DNA from: Selenia dentaria
Taxonomy: Eukaryota > Arthropoda > Insecta > Lepidoptera > Geometridae
Length of the DNA stretch: 64,000 bases
Direction: 5' to 3'
NCBI GenBank assembly: GCA_917880725.1
Contig: OU862885.1
Coordinates: forward strand, 15,062,119 to 15,126,118
The first letter of the stretch is position 1. Each line of letters starts with the position of its first letter. The notes below the pieces were generated by a model. The model saw only the letters and a program-made list of their open reading frames with translations. It did not search any database and was not told the origin of the DNA. Position numbers and translations under genes: made by a program. Positions 21,101-32,482 of the stretch are shown here, piece after piece.

Positions 21101-24100
21101 TCAAAAAACATATCCTGATCTTCCCTTATTGCTCAAAGGAGTGCCACTACCAGTAGCAGCATTTCCGCCGATGATTCTAAAATCCCCATCGTCATCATCA
21201 TCATCATCGCCATTATCTACCAACAGCCCCAGCTGTTCACTATTTGCACTATTATATGGTACGAACCCATCAGGCATAATTCCGCTTCTTGATAACTTAT
21301 CCAACTGCTGAGTATGAGACATCAAACTTGGAATATTTTGATAAAACGTACGATATTTTTCTATATCATAAGGGATAATATCGTTTTCTGGTAATTCTTG
21401 TATTGACATTGGTACTTCATTTACTTCTGGTGAGTTTAATGTACCTGATGACAACTGACCTGTTCCCAAAATCATAGGTTTATTGTATTGGCTGACACTC
21501 TCACTTTCATCCAAATCTGTGTGTCGAAAAGGATGACCGAGCATTCTATTCAACTCATGTTTGTGCCCTAAATGACTTGGTATTTGGTTCTGCCGTGACA
21601 TATTGACTATACTAAGTCCTTTAAGAGTTTTGATAGGATTTCTGTTTCTTTCAACATTACCAGATATAGGGACGCTTCTTGTTCTCATGAATGGTCTTGA
21701 ACCACCGTTTCGTTTGCCTACGACATAATTTTCAGTTGGACTGTCACTCCTAAAAGCCACATCTACGATGTCCGTTATAAGGCTTGGTACTTTAACTACC
21801 GCAGGATCACTACGTCTTTTAACGACGATTTCAAGAGGGATTTTCTGATTTCTACGAGTGGATGAGATGTGTAACGGCTCATCAAACAATGATAGACGCG
21901 GTAAAAACAGTCTTCCAACATTTGAATCACCTCCATCTTGTTGGAGCTGATCAAGGTTCAATGCATTAAGACTATTGGAATACAGTTCGTCACTACTATA
22001 TTCTCCTGTTCCACTCCTTAATCCACGTCTGACAGAAAACATGTTACGTGTTTGTTTCGAAGCGGGCTTGTCTATTTTGTTTTCATTGCCGTACATTTTA
22101 TAGTAATTAGAAGGTTTTGGTATGTATGATTCTTCTTTACCTTCATTTTTATGATGTTTAGATAGCTTTTGCCTTAATTTTATTTGGCTTATTTTCTCAG
22201 GCATACTTTCGTTTCTTTTATGATTACTTGTTTCATCTTTAGCGTTATCTAATACTTTGTTGATAGATTTTTCCACTTCGAAATTACTGGGTTTGTTTGT
22301 GATATCTATATCGTCCGGTTTCGTTTTCCAAGAGTTAGCTGCATTGTTATGAATTGATAATGGTAAATATGTCTTTCCGAGCGGTATTAATCCCAATACC
22401 TTAAGCGGATGTGTGGCTGTGACTAAAACAGCTTGTATGTATGGAATCTGCGAATCGAGTAATTCGTGTTGCTGGTTCAGTAATTTTTTCAAAGGAAGTG
22501 TATTCCCAATCATTATTGGTCTTAGACTTAAATTATGAATATCTATTAATTTACCGTGAGAGTCCACGACCATGCCATTATTTAAGACAAACATACCATT
22601 TGTTAAAAGAACTTTTAATATTGAGTTCCCGATAAAGCTCAGATCGATTTGCTCTGGTCCGTCACTCTCGAGATTTTTAAATGCTTCTAACTGTTCTAAA
22701 ATCCATTCATTAAACTGACCTTGTGGCACAAATGGAACTGCATTAGGAATATTTTTTTCTGTGTATTGTGAGTTGTCATGTTTAAATTGTTGTACATCAA
22801 TTTGATTGCTCAAGTCTATATCATGTGGACTTCTAAAATTAAGTTCACCTTTCGATTGCTCTGAGGACCAATCATCGAATTGGTCTGGTTGTAAATCTAA
22901 CCGTGGCAAATTAATTTGTTCATACGCCGATAAAACATCCGAGTGCTGATTTGTATCAATTTGGTTTCTCAAATATTGTGTATTTCGTTCTTTTATGATT
23001 CTTTGCAACTGGTCAATGATCCATTTATTTAATTTTATGTGTCCCTGTTGTGAAGATGATATATTTTCTACATCTGGAATATTTAAATGTGCATAGACTG
23101 GGTTGCCATTGGAGTAGGTTTTACCATGAACTGTATAGAAATTGGGAATTTTACGTGGGATATTTATTTGTGTAATTGCCTGCATATTATGGTTTTTATT
23201 TTGTTGTTGAGAGATGATGTCTCCATACGTATTAATCGTAGGTGGAATATTTTTTTCTAGTTTAGGAACAAAATGTATGTTCTGGTATTCCTGGAAGTCG
23301 TGATCGTGAGAAGTTTTGTCAGATATATTTACTTGTGGTAACACCATGTTACTACTGTCTGGAAATTGCTTTTCACCAATTTCAATCGCAAAGTTGTTTG
23401 CATCTTGTTCTACATTATGGGTGTCATTAATATGTTCCAATTCATGTAGGATCCAGTCATTATACTGCCCGTCTGTTTGCTGTTTAGGTGTAACCTTTTG
23501 AGGGAATTTTATTTGTGAATACGATGGGGTTTTGCCTGTGTATTTTTGGCCATCAATCTGTCCTACTGTATCATACTCGATGAATTTAATTTGAGGTGTG
23601 TGACTGCTTTCAACTACGTTCAAATCTTTTTCTAAATTGACATTAGGCATTATATCATCTTTATTTGGATCATTTGTTGTGTAAATTATTGTGCCATCTT
23701 CTTTAGCATCCTCTTCATTTAGGTCTAGATCTTCATCTGAGAATATTGTACGATCACTATTATGTGACGCAACATCAATATTAATATCGTTATCTTCGTT
23801 AGATACTTCGCCCATTACTCGTGTAAAGGTTTTGTCAGCACTTCTACTTAAAATCGTACTAATGGTCTCTGTGGAGACTGTTGTCCAACCGTCGCCATTT
23901 TCTAATTGAAAGTCTGGTATCAACATCTGTTTTTCTAGACTTGGTGTGTACATTTTGATTTCGTCCCCATCTAAATCTTTGTATAAGTAGATCACTAGTC
24001 TTTCAATGCCTTTACTTGTTTGGATTAGATCAGGGACTTTGACGGTTTGTTTTCCAGAGTGTCCGAGGCAGAAGCAGTTTTGACTATCGGTAGAATCATC

Positions 24101-24445
24101 GCTTTGGGATGTTTGAGTTATTCCTCTAGTTTCGCTGCAAAAATAGACAAAAAACCAATAATGCAAGGTCCTGTCCTGCCGTTATAAGTATGTTTAGTTA
24201 TCGTGATTACTTTACTGCTTTTCAATTAAATTAATAAGAAATATAGAATAATAATATATCATCAGCGTACGTTTTAGTCTTAGACTTATTAGTAGTATTT
24301 TGTATATTAAATACTGACAAGCTCGAGACATTGTATTATAATATTTACTGTACCTGTTATAAAATGTAGAGAGAACCAGCACCACAAGAATCGAGATCTG
24401 TAAAATCATCATTATTGTATAAAATAATCGATTATCTAAATCCAT
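21101..24445 (-). CDS. Two-exon gene for a 1041-residue repeat-bearing protein of unknown function
   Basis: Exon 1 starts at ATG 24445 and ends at 24354 with CAG|GTACAGT. The intron is 24353-24135 and ends in a strong pyrimidine tract and TTTTTGCAG. Exon 2 runs from 24134 to the TGA at 21101. The phase joins exactly (AG|C, Ser31). The protein starts with a hydrophobic stretch at about residues 7-28, a probable signal peptide or signal anchor, so it is likely secreted or membrane-tethered. A C-x-C lies at about 51-53, and no other cysteine was seen. Residues 130-180 are acidic. Three modules of the form Q-x-x-x-x-x-W-I-h-x-x-L-x-x-h (about 253-266, 396-413, 503-517) are separated by N/Q/D-rich linkers with recurrent I-x-I/F-P motifs. 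A more ordered, hydrophobic block covers about 530-625. A seven-D run (about 1007-1013) precedes R-I-I-G-G-N-A-A at the C-terminus. I do not recognise the family; extra exons cannot be excluded. Confidence 0.85.
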
Positions 24446-24504
24446 GACCGTTTAGTACACACCCGTACTATAATGTTTACATAAATAATGATTATCCAAA
24501 TGGA

Positions 24505-24517
24505 AGATAAGTTATCT
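24505..24517. promoter_or_regulatory. Palindromic GATA-type site upstream of the large gene
   Basis: AGATAAGTTATCT, a perfect 13-bp inverted pair of GATA-factor core sites, lies about 60 bp upstream of the ATG at 24445. Its role is inferred from position only; no TATA box was confidently placed. Confidence 0.3.
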
Positions 24518-24549
24518 TGGCTTAGTTAGCCAAAACGAACTGTAAAAAA

Positions 24550-24958
24550 ACCAGACAAGTGCCAGTCAGACTCGCTTATCGAGGGTTCCGTATAAACGAC
24601 GAAAGGTCAGATATAAGAACAAACTTAACTTTGTATTTGTAAAAATGGTTCTCATACGTCCAATACACGTCACGGTCAATTTTCTAACTGCAAATGTATC
24701 GTAAGTTTGTACAAATTAACTATTTGCCTTTTACTTGCGAGGAAACCTTGCTTCTTGCCGAATTTCAAAATTTTAGTTAAAATTTTACTTTACTGACTAG
24801 TGTCAAAGTATTCGGCAGAAAAGGCTCTACTTTTTGATTGTGTAGACTTAGAAACTTGATTTTATAATGTTCTTGAGACAAAGGGTATTAACACTTAACA
24901 GAGAGACGGACAACAATAAGATAAGAGTTAATTTTTCCTTTTAACGTACGGAACCCTG
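24550..24958. repeat. Dispersed repeat bounded by AGGGTTCCGTA / TACGGAACCCT
   Basis: The segment ccagacaagtgccagtcagactcgc...gagggttccgta runs through to acagagagacggacaac...cgtacggaaccct. The terminal motifs are inverted (agggttccgta / tacggaaccct). This arrangement is familiar from dispersed non-coding repeats of moths and butterflies. It sits directly upstream of the large gene. Confidence 0.65.
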
Positions 24959-25221
24959 AAACGTTTTTTTTGTTGTTATATTTATTACCAACGTTATTAA
25001 CATGAGTATAAAAAAATCAAATACTTTTAAATTAATACAGTCTAAAAGCTGCTTGCTGCTTGATATGCCCATATCAAAAATATTTAAATTTACGTGCGAC
25101 ATCCAGGTATGAACTCCATTTTCCCTTTAACGGGCATATTTAGAGATCGCATGTGAAATTAAAATTGACGAAACATACCTACTAAAAAGTAAAATATTTT
25201 ATATGTTTATACCTGGGCTTA

Positions 25222-25464
25222 ACAAATACAATTTGATAAATTTAATACCGACTTCCATACTATTTAGTTATTGGAGTGTATATCAAAAACTACTGGACCG
25301 AATTTGATGAAATTTAAATTGGACCACACGGGAAGCACCAACTTTAAAAAAAAAAGAATTTTGAAAATCGGTTCACCCAGTCGAAAGTTATGAGGTAACA
25401 AACATAAATAAAACATACAGTCGAATTGAGTACCTCCTCCTTATTTTGGAAGTCGGTAGAAAAT
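25222..25464 (+). repeat. Family R dispersed repeat, copy 3
   Basis: Starts acaaatacaatttgataaa and ends ttggaagtcggtagaaaa. About 243 bp, all family blocks present. Confidence 0.75.
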
Positions 25465-26303
25465 AATACATATATTATATATGTTTAAATAAAGTTTTAA
25501 CTAGAGTTTTAATGGCATTACTAAAAACCCAGTGCAGAGTTCACATTTTATAAAATTAAATAAACTCTAGTAAAACCACGGTTTTCAAAATTAGTTCAAA
25601 ATTTACCTTTGATTGCATCATTTTTAAATTATACAAAAAAAAAAACTGTTAAGATTCCATAATTCACTTCACATATCCTTCTGAATAGAATTCTAAGATC
25701 TGTCATATTTATAAGGAAAAAATAATTAATGCTTTTTGAGTAATTAACGTAAAATACTGAAGAAAATTCTGATATGGAACATATACTTTGCTAATTGTAG
25801 TCTGAATCTAATTCAAACTGTAAACACCTTTCACTATCACAATTTTAATTGTTTCGCCTTAAATTTGTACTTACTAATCATTGTTTAACCATTGTTTAAA
25901 AAATATTGTAAAATCCGGCTAATGTGAGTTGGAATCGCGCACTACTGGGGCATACACAAGATTTTTATAATTATTAATATAAATTAAAAAAAAAAAAAAA
26001 TTCTAGAGTTCGCCTGGTGAAGTACCTCGCCTTTGCAAATTACTCAACCGTGAAGCAGTAGTGTGCAAACATTACCGTGTTTCAACTTAACGATGTTTCC
26101 AATGAAATTACAAAGCAAAAGATTTAACATAATCCTATTGATCTAGGGCAGTGTTTTGAAATGCTGTAGTTTGTCAAATTCTGAATAGCACTACTGATTA
26201 GATCAAGCGTGACTCTTAACATTAGGCGAGCGTCTTGCTCTTCCCGTCACCGAGTTTCGTAGAAATAAAATAATACATATCTAGTTGTGTATTGGGGTTT
26301 ATC
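25465..26303. other. Intergenic, nothing recognised
   Basis: AT-rich with a poly(A) run near 25987-26000. A short inverted word (tttgcaaa...gtaatt) near 26030 is not enough to call an element. Confidence 0.45.
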
Positions 26304-26619
26304 TCTACATATAATAGAACTCTAGAGGCCAAATTTCTGTACAATCAAATATGTAAGGACTGAAAACGAACGAATATAGATTTTTTTGTTTCTCTGATTG
26401 TCTGTTTGTCTGTGTGTTTGTACGGGCTAATCTCCGAAACAACTAAACCGATTTAAATAAAATTTTGTGTGGTGGTAGCTTATATCCCTGATCAACATAC
26501 AGGATACTTTTGACCCTGATAAATTAAAAAAATCCCGTGGGATAGTTAAAAAAACTGTAATTAACCTAATAATGAATTCCGCGAGGCCACGCGAGTGAAG
26601 CCGCTGCCGGGTCAGCTAG
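26304..26619 (+). mobile_element. Non-autonomous Helitron, M family, copy 1
   Basis: Starts TCTACATATAATAG after A and ends gtcagCTAG before T, as expected for Helitron insertion between A and T. The interior (ttgtttgtctgt...tgtacgggctaatct..., gtggtggtagcttatatccctgatcaacata) matches 43740-44035. The 3' part, gcgaggccacgcgag...gaagccgctg, is shared by all M copies. The exact 5' base is uncertain by 2 bp. Non-coding. Confidence 0.8.
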
Positions 26620-26728
26620 TCTAAAATATAATGTTATTGTTCTGATTCATTTTGAAAATCAGAACAACTACTAATAAATTAATTAATTGGATTGTTGCAT
26701 CGAGATTTTATATTATTATTTTATATAC

Positions 26729-26814
26729 CTAATTGCTAAATATTTATTGTCAGATGTTTCATTCAAAAATGATTCTATATCCTGAGCTGTGAGCACTTTC
26801 GACTTTTTACTCAT
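26729..26814 (-). CDS. Possible first coding exon, perhaps transposase-like (weak)
   Basis: From ATG 26814 the minus strand encodes 28 residues starting M-S-K-K-S-K-V-L-T-A-Q-D-I-E-S-F-L, then reads ATTAG|GTATATAA, a usable splice donor after 26729. The start resembles the L-T-x-x-E-I-x-x-F-L...S-D opening of piggyBac-type proteins. No downstream exon was found on the minus strand (24.5-26.7 kb), so it may be an orphan fragment or a chance frame. Confidence 0.25.
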
Positions 26815-27456
26815 GTACCCATTTCATAGCCGCTTCAGAAGCGATCTTAATTTATAGTAAGTATTCTTGTATATCCATGTTGTGCGTGTGTCTCCATCCA
26901 AATATGCAGCAAAAGGAAATTGATGATGATATGGCGTCTGTGCACGCCATTTGTTTATAAGTATGGCAACAGGCGTCTGTACACGCCTTTACTTGTAGCC
27001 TGGCAACACTGCCAATAGAGAACTCTCTCTTCTGGTTCGAACTCTTGTCTTGGCGTACACGCATCTCTCATTATTTTGTAATTTATCAAGTTGAAGTTCT
27101 ACTGTACATACATATAAGTTATTGTGGAATTACTGTAATAGTCCGATACCTGTGCATTTAATTATTCCATCATTCAACTCAACGAGATCATACATGCAAC
27201 ACGCGCATTCCTATAATAACATCAATTTCTTTATATTTAATGAAATTTCTGAACTTTACTACACACCCTCTAGGGGTACTTATTAAGAAAATAATAACAT
27301 GTGTTTCAACAACATTCTTTAACTCAACTTACAATTTTGTGTAACATTCAACATTCTTAATTATCAAATACTTGTTACTGGCTCGAATCGCGCGGCTCTC
27401 GCCTATCGGTTTGCGCATAAATTTCAGTAATTGCAATATTAGAGATAATTCACATG
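26815..27456. other. Intergenic, no confident feature
   Basis: Contains repeated words ggcgtctgtgcacgcca / ggcgtctgtacacgcc at about 26933 and 26973 and a minus frame (26852-27064) without known domains. The more GC-rich block 26930-27065 could be a decayed LTR or promoter; there is no direct support. Confidence 0.35.
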
Positions 27457-27533
27457 GTCGGACGGGATTCGTACCCGCGTCTTCTGACAATCCGTGTCAG
27501 ACGCCATGACCAAATAGGCCACCGAGGCTCGAG
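27457..27533 (-). mobile_element. tRNA-like SINE head, copy T1
   Basis: On minus it reads gcctcggtggcctatttggtcatggcgtctgacacggatt...gacgcgggtacgaatcccgtccg, with tRNA-like A-box and B-box (GGTACGAATCC) spacing. Related copies are at 29723-29815 and 46293-46400, plus a degraded one at 27560-27665. The anticodon-arm loop lacks the usual T33, so it is not called a tRNA gene. Confidence 0.7.
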
Positions 27534-27559
27534 GTCCGAGCATCGAATTTAAACTCTCT

Positions 27560-27665
27560 ATCTGATTTTAACCGTCGTATGGGGACGGAGCTCTGATTGT
27601 CGGAAGAAGTTCAAATACCGTCTGAGGATGTGATTTTCCTCTCTTAAATAGCAATGTTTAATAAT
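27560..27665 (+). mobile_element. Degraded tRNA-like SINE, copy T2
   Basis: Contains gattgtcggaagaagttcaaataccgtctgagg followed by ttttcctctcttaaatagcaatgttta, matching the B-box region and body of 46293-46400. It lies immediately beside copy T1 in opposite orientation. Confidence 0.6.
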
Positions 27666-28103
27666 AAAATAATACTTACTAGAAAACCCTTTTTAAATGA
27701 GTGTTAAATAAATTGCTTAAAAACTTTTTCATTTTGTTTACGCCTTGTGGTCCCGTGAGTTTTTTTTCAACGCTGTCCTTATTGTAGCTTCTACCAGTGT
27801 CAGTGCCAAACATCAAACCTTGTCATTGCTTGTCAGTATCAATATACCAACCATATTATTCATACTATTAAATAATAACATTTAATAGTAATCATAGTAA
27901 TAACTTTAGTATTCATTGGCGGCTTTAATATTACTCTATGATGCTAACCGACTCGTAAAACCGTTTCATCTTGGAGATGCCTTGAATACAAAACTATGAA
28001 GTACAACACAAACACAATACAAGTACAATTAAAGTATCCATTCAAAATGATTTGAAAACTGGCCATCCGAAAAACCGACATAAATTCAATAGGTAGCCAC
28101 ACC

Positions 28104-28430
28104 ATGCTACCTAAAATCTTCTTCCGGTACTACCCAATAATACCATTCAAAAAGCATTGGAAAACACTAAAAAACGATCCAAAATGCAATATTACCAATG
28201 TGCCCTTCACAAACATTGATGCATCGCAACCAAAAGTATACGTAGAAGGTAAAGATCCTAAGAAAACTGGGAAAGAAGAACAGATCACTATTAAAATGCC
28301 AGGATTTATACACCCTGACACTATGCACGACGAAGGATATTTTGCTCAAAAGGGCAAAAAGCAACTGGAAGAGTTGAAAAGAAAAGCCCTTGAGAAGCCA
28401 ACTCTAAGCAATCCGGATAAAAAAGAATAG
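28104..28430 (+). CDS. Small intronless protein, divergent IF1-like C-terminal helix
   Basis: 108 residues from an ATG in the good context CACACCATG. The N-terminus (about residues 1-27) is rich in K/R and aromatics with no acidic residue before D25, as in a mitochondrial presequence. The middle is lysine-rich without a known domain. The end has H-D-E-G-Y-F-A-Q-K-G-K-K-Q-L-E-E-L-K-R-K, a charged helix like the E-x-x-Y-F-x-K-x-x-x-E-Q-L-x-x-L-K segment of ATPase inhibitor IF1. It lacks the glycine-rich inhibitory block. The second IF1-like gene lies 5.1 kb downstream on the same strand and aligns at the D-G-Y/F-F segment. Membership of the IF1 family is an inference; it could also be an unrelated small mitochondrial protein. 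Confidence 0.6.
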   Translation: MLPKIFFRYYPIIPFKKHWKTLKNDPKCNITNVPFTNIDASQPKVYVEGKDPKKTGKEEQITIKMPGFIHPDTMHDEGYFAQKGKKQLEELKRKALEKPTLSNPDKKE

Positions 28431-28946
28431 TTTCGAAATATTCTTTATTAGATAATATAGTTACTTGTTCATTTGTATAGACTGTCTCTTACTAATATTG
28501 TAAACTAGTAGTGCTGCGAGCAGCCTTCGAGAGTAGACTTATCAACGGTAATTTTTCGCAGTCTGAGCCATCCGCAAACGGTACCAAATGTTCTTGCCCA
28601 ATAAGTATGACCGAAATCGTCCAGTTTTTAAACTTCACAACCTATTATCTCGGCAGCCACTTGACCAATTATGCTCATATTCTAAATTCCTCAATTTAGG
28701 TCGGGTACCTAATGTGTGTACCAAATTTTATCAGTATCGGTCCGCAGCAAACTAGCAAACCACAGTGATACTTTTGCTAATAATTTTTCGCAGGAAAATT
28801 TTCCGGAACTAAACGTATTCTATCTGCTAATCCTGCGTATAGAGTCTATTTAATAAATCACTCAAATGAAACCCATTGATCTGTGTTAGCGTGAAGAAGT
28901 AACAAACATACACACGTACTATCAAACTTTCACATTTATAATACTA
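28431..28946. other. Intergenic after the small gene; Helitron-like debris
   Basis: No gene supported. Phrases such as ggtaatttttcgcag...ccaaatgttcttgccc and the tail ctttcacatttataatactact are typical of decayed lepidopteran repeats. Confidence 0.4.
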
Positions 28947-29455
28947 CTAGCTGACCCACCAGCGGCTTCGCTCGCTTGGTCTTGGTGACTACACCTCACC
29001 ACTAGGTGGAAGTGCCGTTTTGGAACCTTGAGGTCATGGGCTCGATCTCCGGGCTGGACATTTATTGGGTTTTTCTGAGAAAGAATGATATTCTCAATAA
29101 CAGTCCGGAGACTGGAACAGTGCCCCGTAGAATGATATTAGGTTTTTTCACCCGCGTGGTGATAGATGATGATGATGATGAAAAACCTATGTGCTACTCT
29201 AGACTATAATCTATCTCTGTGCCAAATTTCAACCAGATCTGTTCAGCCGTTCTGCCGTGATTGAGATTAGTGAGATTTGTAACCTGCGGTTTCACTCGCG
29301 TGGTGTGATGATAATAATGAAAGTATCATACCTATGTGTTATTCTAGCGCCTCATCTACCCACTTACCAAATTTTATCAAAATTCGATAAGTCGTGCTGG
29401 CGTATTTTAGTAACGAACCTCCATCCATTTAAACATTCGTATTTATGATAGAATA
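28947..29455 (-). mobile_element. Composite Helitron-like repeat
   Basis: At the left edge ctagctgacccaccagcggcttcgctcgc is the reverse complement of the M-family 3' end (gcgagcgaagccgct...gggtcagctag). Within it are segments with cacccgcgtggtgatagatgatgatgatgatga (29150 on) and cactcgcgtggtgtgatgataat (29290 on), both from H-type Helitrons. Probably two or three nested or chimeric copies. Exact borders are unclear. Confidence 0.6.
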
Positions 29456-29722
29456 GAATAGATATCACTTATCATCGATATCACACTCACTTATATTGAG
29501 TAACCACATTCATGACTCATTATTAGAAAGAACTAAGTAAAGTAGTTAAAAACTATGTGTAACAATATCGCTCAGGGCGATCACTTCCAGACATAATTAT
29601 TTAGTATAAGTATTTTAGGAAGATTATTGTGATGTATAGTGTTTGTGTGTAACGGTAGAGGGTGCGTGTGTATGTATGTACGTATGTATGTTTATATATG
29701 TTATAACTCAGCGCTGCTCAGC

Positions 29723-29815
29723 TATGCCTCAGTAACCTAGCGGTCATGGCGTCCGACACGGATTACTGGAAGACGCGGGTTCGAATACCGTCCGAGGGTA
29801 TACATTTTGGAAAGA
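29723..29815 (+). mobile_element. tRNA-like SINE head, copy T3
   Basis: tatgcctcagtaacctagcggtcatggcgtccgacacggatt...gacgcgggttcgaataccgtccgaggg. The B box GGTTCGAAT is intact, and the A-box region is close to T1. Confidence 0.7.
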
Positions 29816-29934
29816 AGATAGTTAATACCTAGGATTATCAATTAAATTACTTTTTATACATATGTCCGATTCTTCTGCTTTAGTTACTGAATCTTTGCGC
29901 CATAGTGATGGACGCCGCGATCATTATTTGTTAA

Positions 29935-30240
29935 ACCCTTAAAGGGTCACATTATTGTTCGTCTGTCTGTCTGTCAAGACCTTTTTTCTCAGGAACGCGT
30001 CAAGGAGGCATCGAGGCAATAAGTACACGGGTTTACGGTCTCTCTCAGCTGTGAAAAATCAAACTTGAAAGTCAACCCGATCAAAAGATATGATCGTCAT
30101 GTCGCATGTTTTGCGATTTCACAAGGGAATCATGCATGCTCATCCTAGATACTTTGCCATGTGAATTCTGATTATAGGTACATGTGAACACATTTCTGTA
30201 TTTTGCACCTTTTTGGTGCCCGCTGTATACTTAAATACAT
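29935..30240 (+). repeat. Probable dispersed repeat, unassigned
   Basis: Starts near ccttaaagggtcacattattgttcgtctgtctgtctgtc and ends at a gcccgctgtatac motif similar to the ends of 38293-38575 and 60283-60611. Non-coding. Only the end motif is shared inside this window. Confidence 0.4.
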
Positions 30241-30306
30241 TGATTACCTATTTATTTACTTAAATAATTATACTAAAAATAAGATAAGAGAATACTTATA
30301 ATCTTA

Positions 30307-30542
30307 TTTTCTGCCGACTTCCGAAAAGGAGGATGTGCTCAGTTTTTTTTTTATGTTTGTCACATAATAACTTTCGACTAGGTGAACCGATTCTCAAAAT
30401 TCTTGTTCTTTTTGTTTGAAAACTGGTGCTTACCGTGTGGTCCCATTTAAATTTCATCAAATTCGGTCAAGTACTTTTTGAGTTACACTCCAATACCTGA
30501 ATAGATTGGAAGTCGGTTTAAATTTTTTTAATTGTACTTGTT
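30307..30542 (-). repeat. Family R dispersed repeat, copy 4
   Basis: Reverse orientation: ttctgccgacttccgaaaaggagg to ggaagtcggtttaaa...attgtacttgtta. Confidence 0.75.
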
Positions 30543-31060
30543 ACATCAATAATAATGTCGTAGCAACAGCTAAATTACTTACTATACTACAAGTGTTTTA
30601 ACTATGACTAAACTACAAACTTCGATGTAAACTGCTTTTCAAATAATCTAGAATATAACCAAAGGCAAATTATGAGCAAAGACTCGAGAAAACTAAAAGA
30701 GAATAACGGATGATACATTTGAACCTTAACTTTACTTCCCTTAAACTTTACTCAGAGAAATGTCAAAAATATAATAATACATTTTAAATAGTACCTTTGA
30801 ATATTTTGCGCATTTTAACAATTTTCACCCACGTATTTGATGTGATCATTCTTAGCAACATTATCGTGTGTGGAACAGGGGTGAAAAGTGTTAGCAACGC
30901 TCATAGTTGATCTATCTTAGCAAATGTGGAACAGCAAAATTGGATAAAATTAAAGAAAATTATGATAATTAGAGCGACTGGAACACGGCCATAAAGACTT
31001 TATAACGTATATATTTTAGTCTATGTTTATAACCCGTATATGACATGTGTATTTGTATAC
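30543..31060. other. Intergenic, nothing recognised
   Basis: AT-rich; repeated words around gtgtggaacagg/atgtggaacag near 30870-30935 but no element is defined. Confidence 0.4.
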
Positions 31061-31414
31061 AGGCTACGTTCCGGGAAGCGCCGTCAACGCTCACAACTGT
31101 CGCGCCCCGGTTTAGCGTTCCGGTTAGAATGAATGCATGCAATGTTCAACCCAATCGGAACGGTTACGCGGTCACGAAAAGCGCGGCAACTTCTCTGTCA
31201 ATAATCGATAGAATCCTGTACATTTGATGCTTGACAGTGACAGCTCGTAAACGACCGCGAAAACCCACCTACGATCTGCGAGCGTTGTGAGCGTTTTCGG
31301 TGACGTCATCGATCATCATCGATAATCGATTACGTATCGAGTTCGCTCACGATGACCGTGAGAATGGGTGTGCGAACGCCGCGAGTGATTTCGGTCCTTC
31401 CCGGAACGTAGCCT
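31061..31414. mobile_element. 354-bp CpG-rich TIR element
   Basis: Perfect 18-bp terminal inverted repeats: AGGCTACGTTCCGGGAAG at 31061-31078 and its complement at 31397-31414. A subterminal inverted word, caacgctcacaa near 31087 and ttgtgagcgtt near 31284, adds a second stem. The interior is rich in CpG and ATCGAT motifs, unlike its AT-rich surroundings. No target duplication is visible in the flanks (tatac / cagta), and there is no coding capacity. The superfamily is unknown. Confidence 0.8.
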
Positions 31415-32482
31415 CAGTATTTATTTATTATAGTCTGTGGACCTATGTAAATAGGGTGAATTCTGTGTATGCCAGCTAGATAAATCAAATTATATCCTCT
31501 TTAGATATAAGTAGTCTGATTAATCTATGTTATATCCGCATAATTTTTCCGTATATACAATTTTCTCTATGCATAATTATATCCAAAATGATGCATACCA
31601 TTAATAATAAATTAATCAATTAAGTTTATCCGAAATTGTGATGGCTCAACCACAAAAGCCTCACCACAAGAATTTTAAGTAAATATTATCTAGTTTTGCA
31701 ACTTTACAAAAAAAAGACCGACATCGGTAGGTTAGGACAACGCTATTACGGAATTCTTAAAATAAATATGGGTTTATACACAATGACGAGAAGAATTTCA
31801 GCCATAACCCCCAACTCTTTACAAAGAAATTGCCGAAGTTTCAAAGGTAAGATTATCATCAGCCGATTATTATTCACCTACTCGATTTTTCAGAGCAAGC
31901 TTCAGATTCATCTCATGATTGATATGTGATCATTATATAGGAGCTGTAACCATAGTTCATTCAGTTAATTTATAAGTAATATAATCATAAGTACATTTCT
32001 ACTTAGTACTGCGTACAGAATCGCCGAATTTAGATTTACTGTATCTCGAAAGATTTGATCGAATGACGATATCTCGTATGCGCAAATCATAGAATAGGGA
32101 TGACCATCGATTTGGCGTTCAGTGATTAAAACCCTGCCACGATGCCTCAGACACGATCGTTCGCTGAAGTAACATTCGTATGAAATCTACGCTCAAAAAA
32201 GTAGATGGTGGTGGTAGAGAGTATTTTTAATGCCCGTTTGGATAGCTACTAGGCTCAAGCTTGGAAACCTGTCACGAAGCGCCTAGTTGTGTATTTCGGC
32301 AGCTGTCCTTGAGTACCAGTTGCTAATTTAAATTGATTGTGAGAACTCGTTCGGAAGTATAGACGTAAACACATACTAGCATATTAACTATACTCAAAAT
32401 AAATAATGACAGATAAAAAAGCTAAAATTAAGTTCATCAGTCGTCATTCAATTACTTAAGAATAAAAAACTATATCCAGTGA
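31415..32482. other. Intergenic, nothing recognised
   Basis: No supported gene. Contains at about 31446 the reverse copy of the CACAGAATTCRCCCTATTTA motif seen at 6241 and 58197. Confidence 0.4.

Noticed and set aside
22441..23909. Plus-strand frames inside 21-24 kb
   Set aside because: Complement shadows of the 1041-residue minus-strand gene.
27457..27533. tRNA gene
   Set aside because: A and B boxes are present, but the anticodon arm is irregular, the acceptor stem does not pair, and related copies carry SINE bodies.
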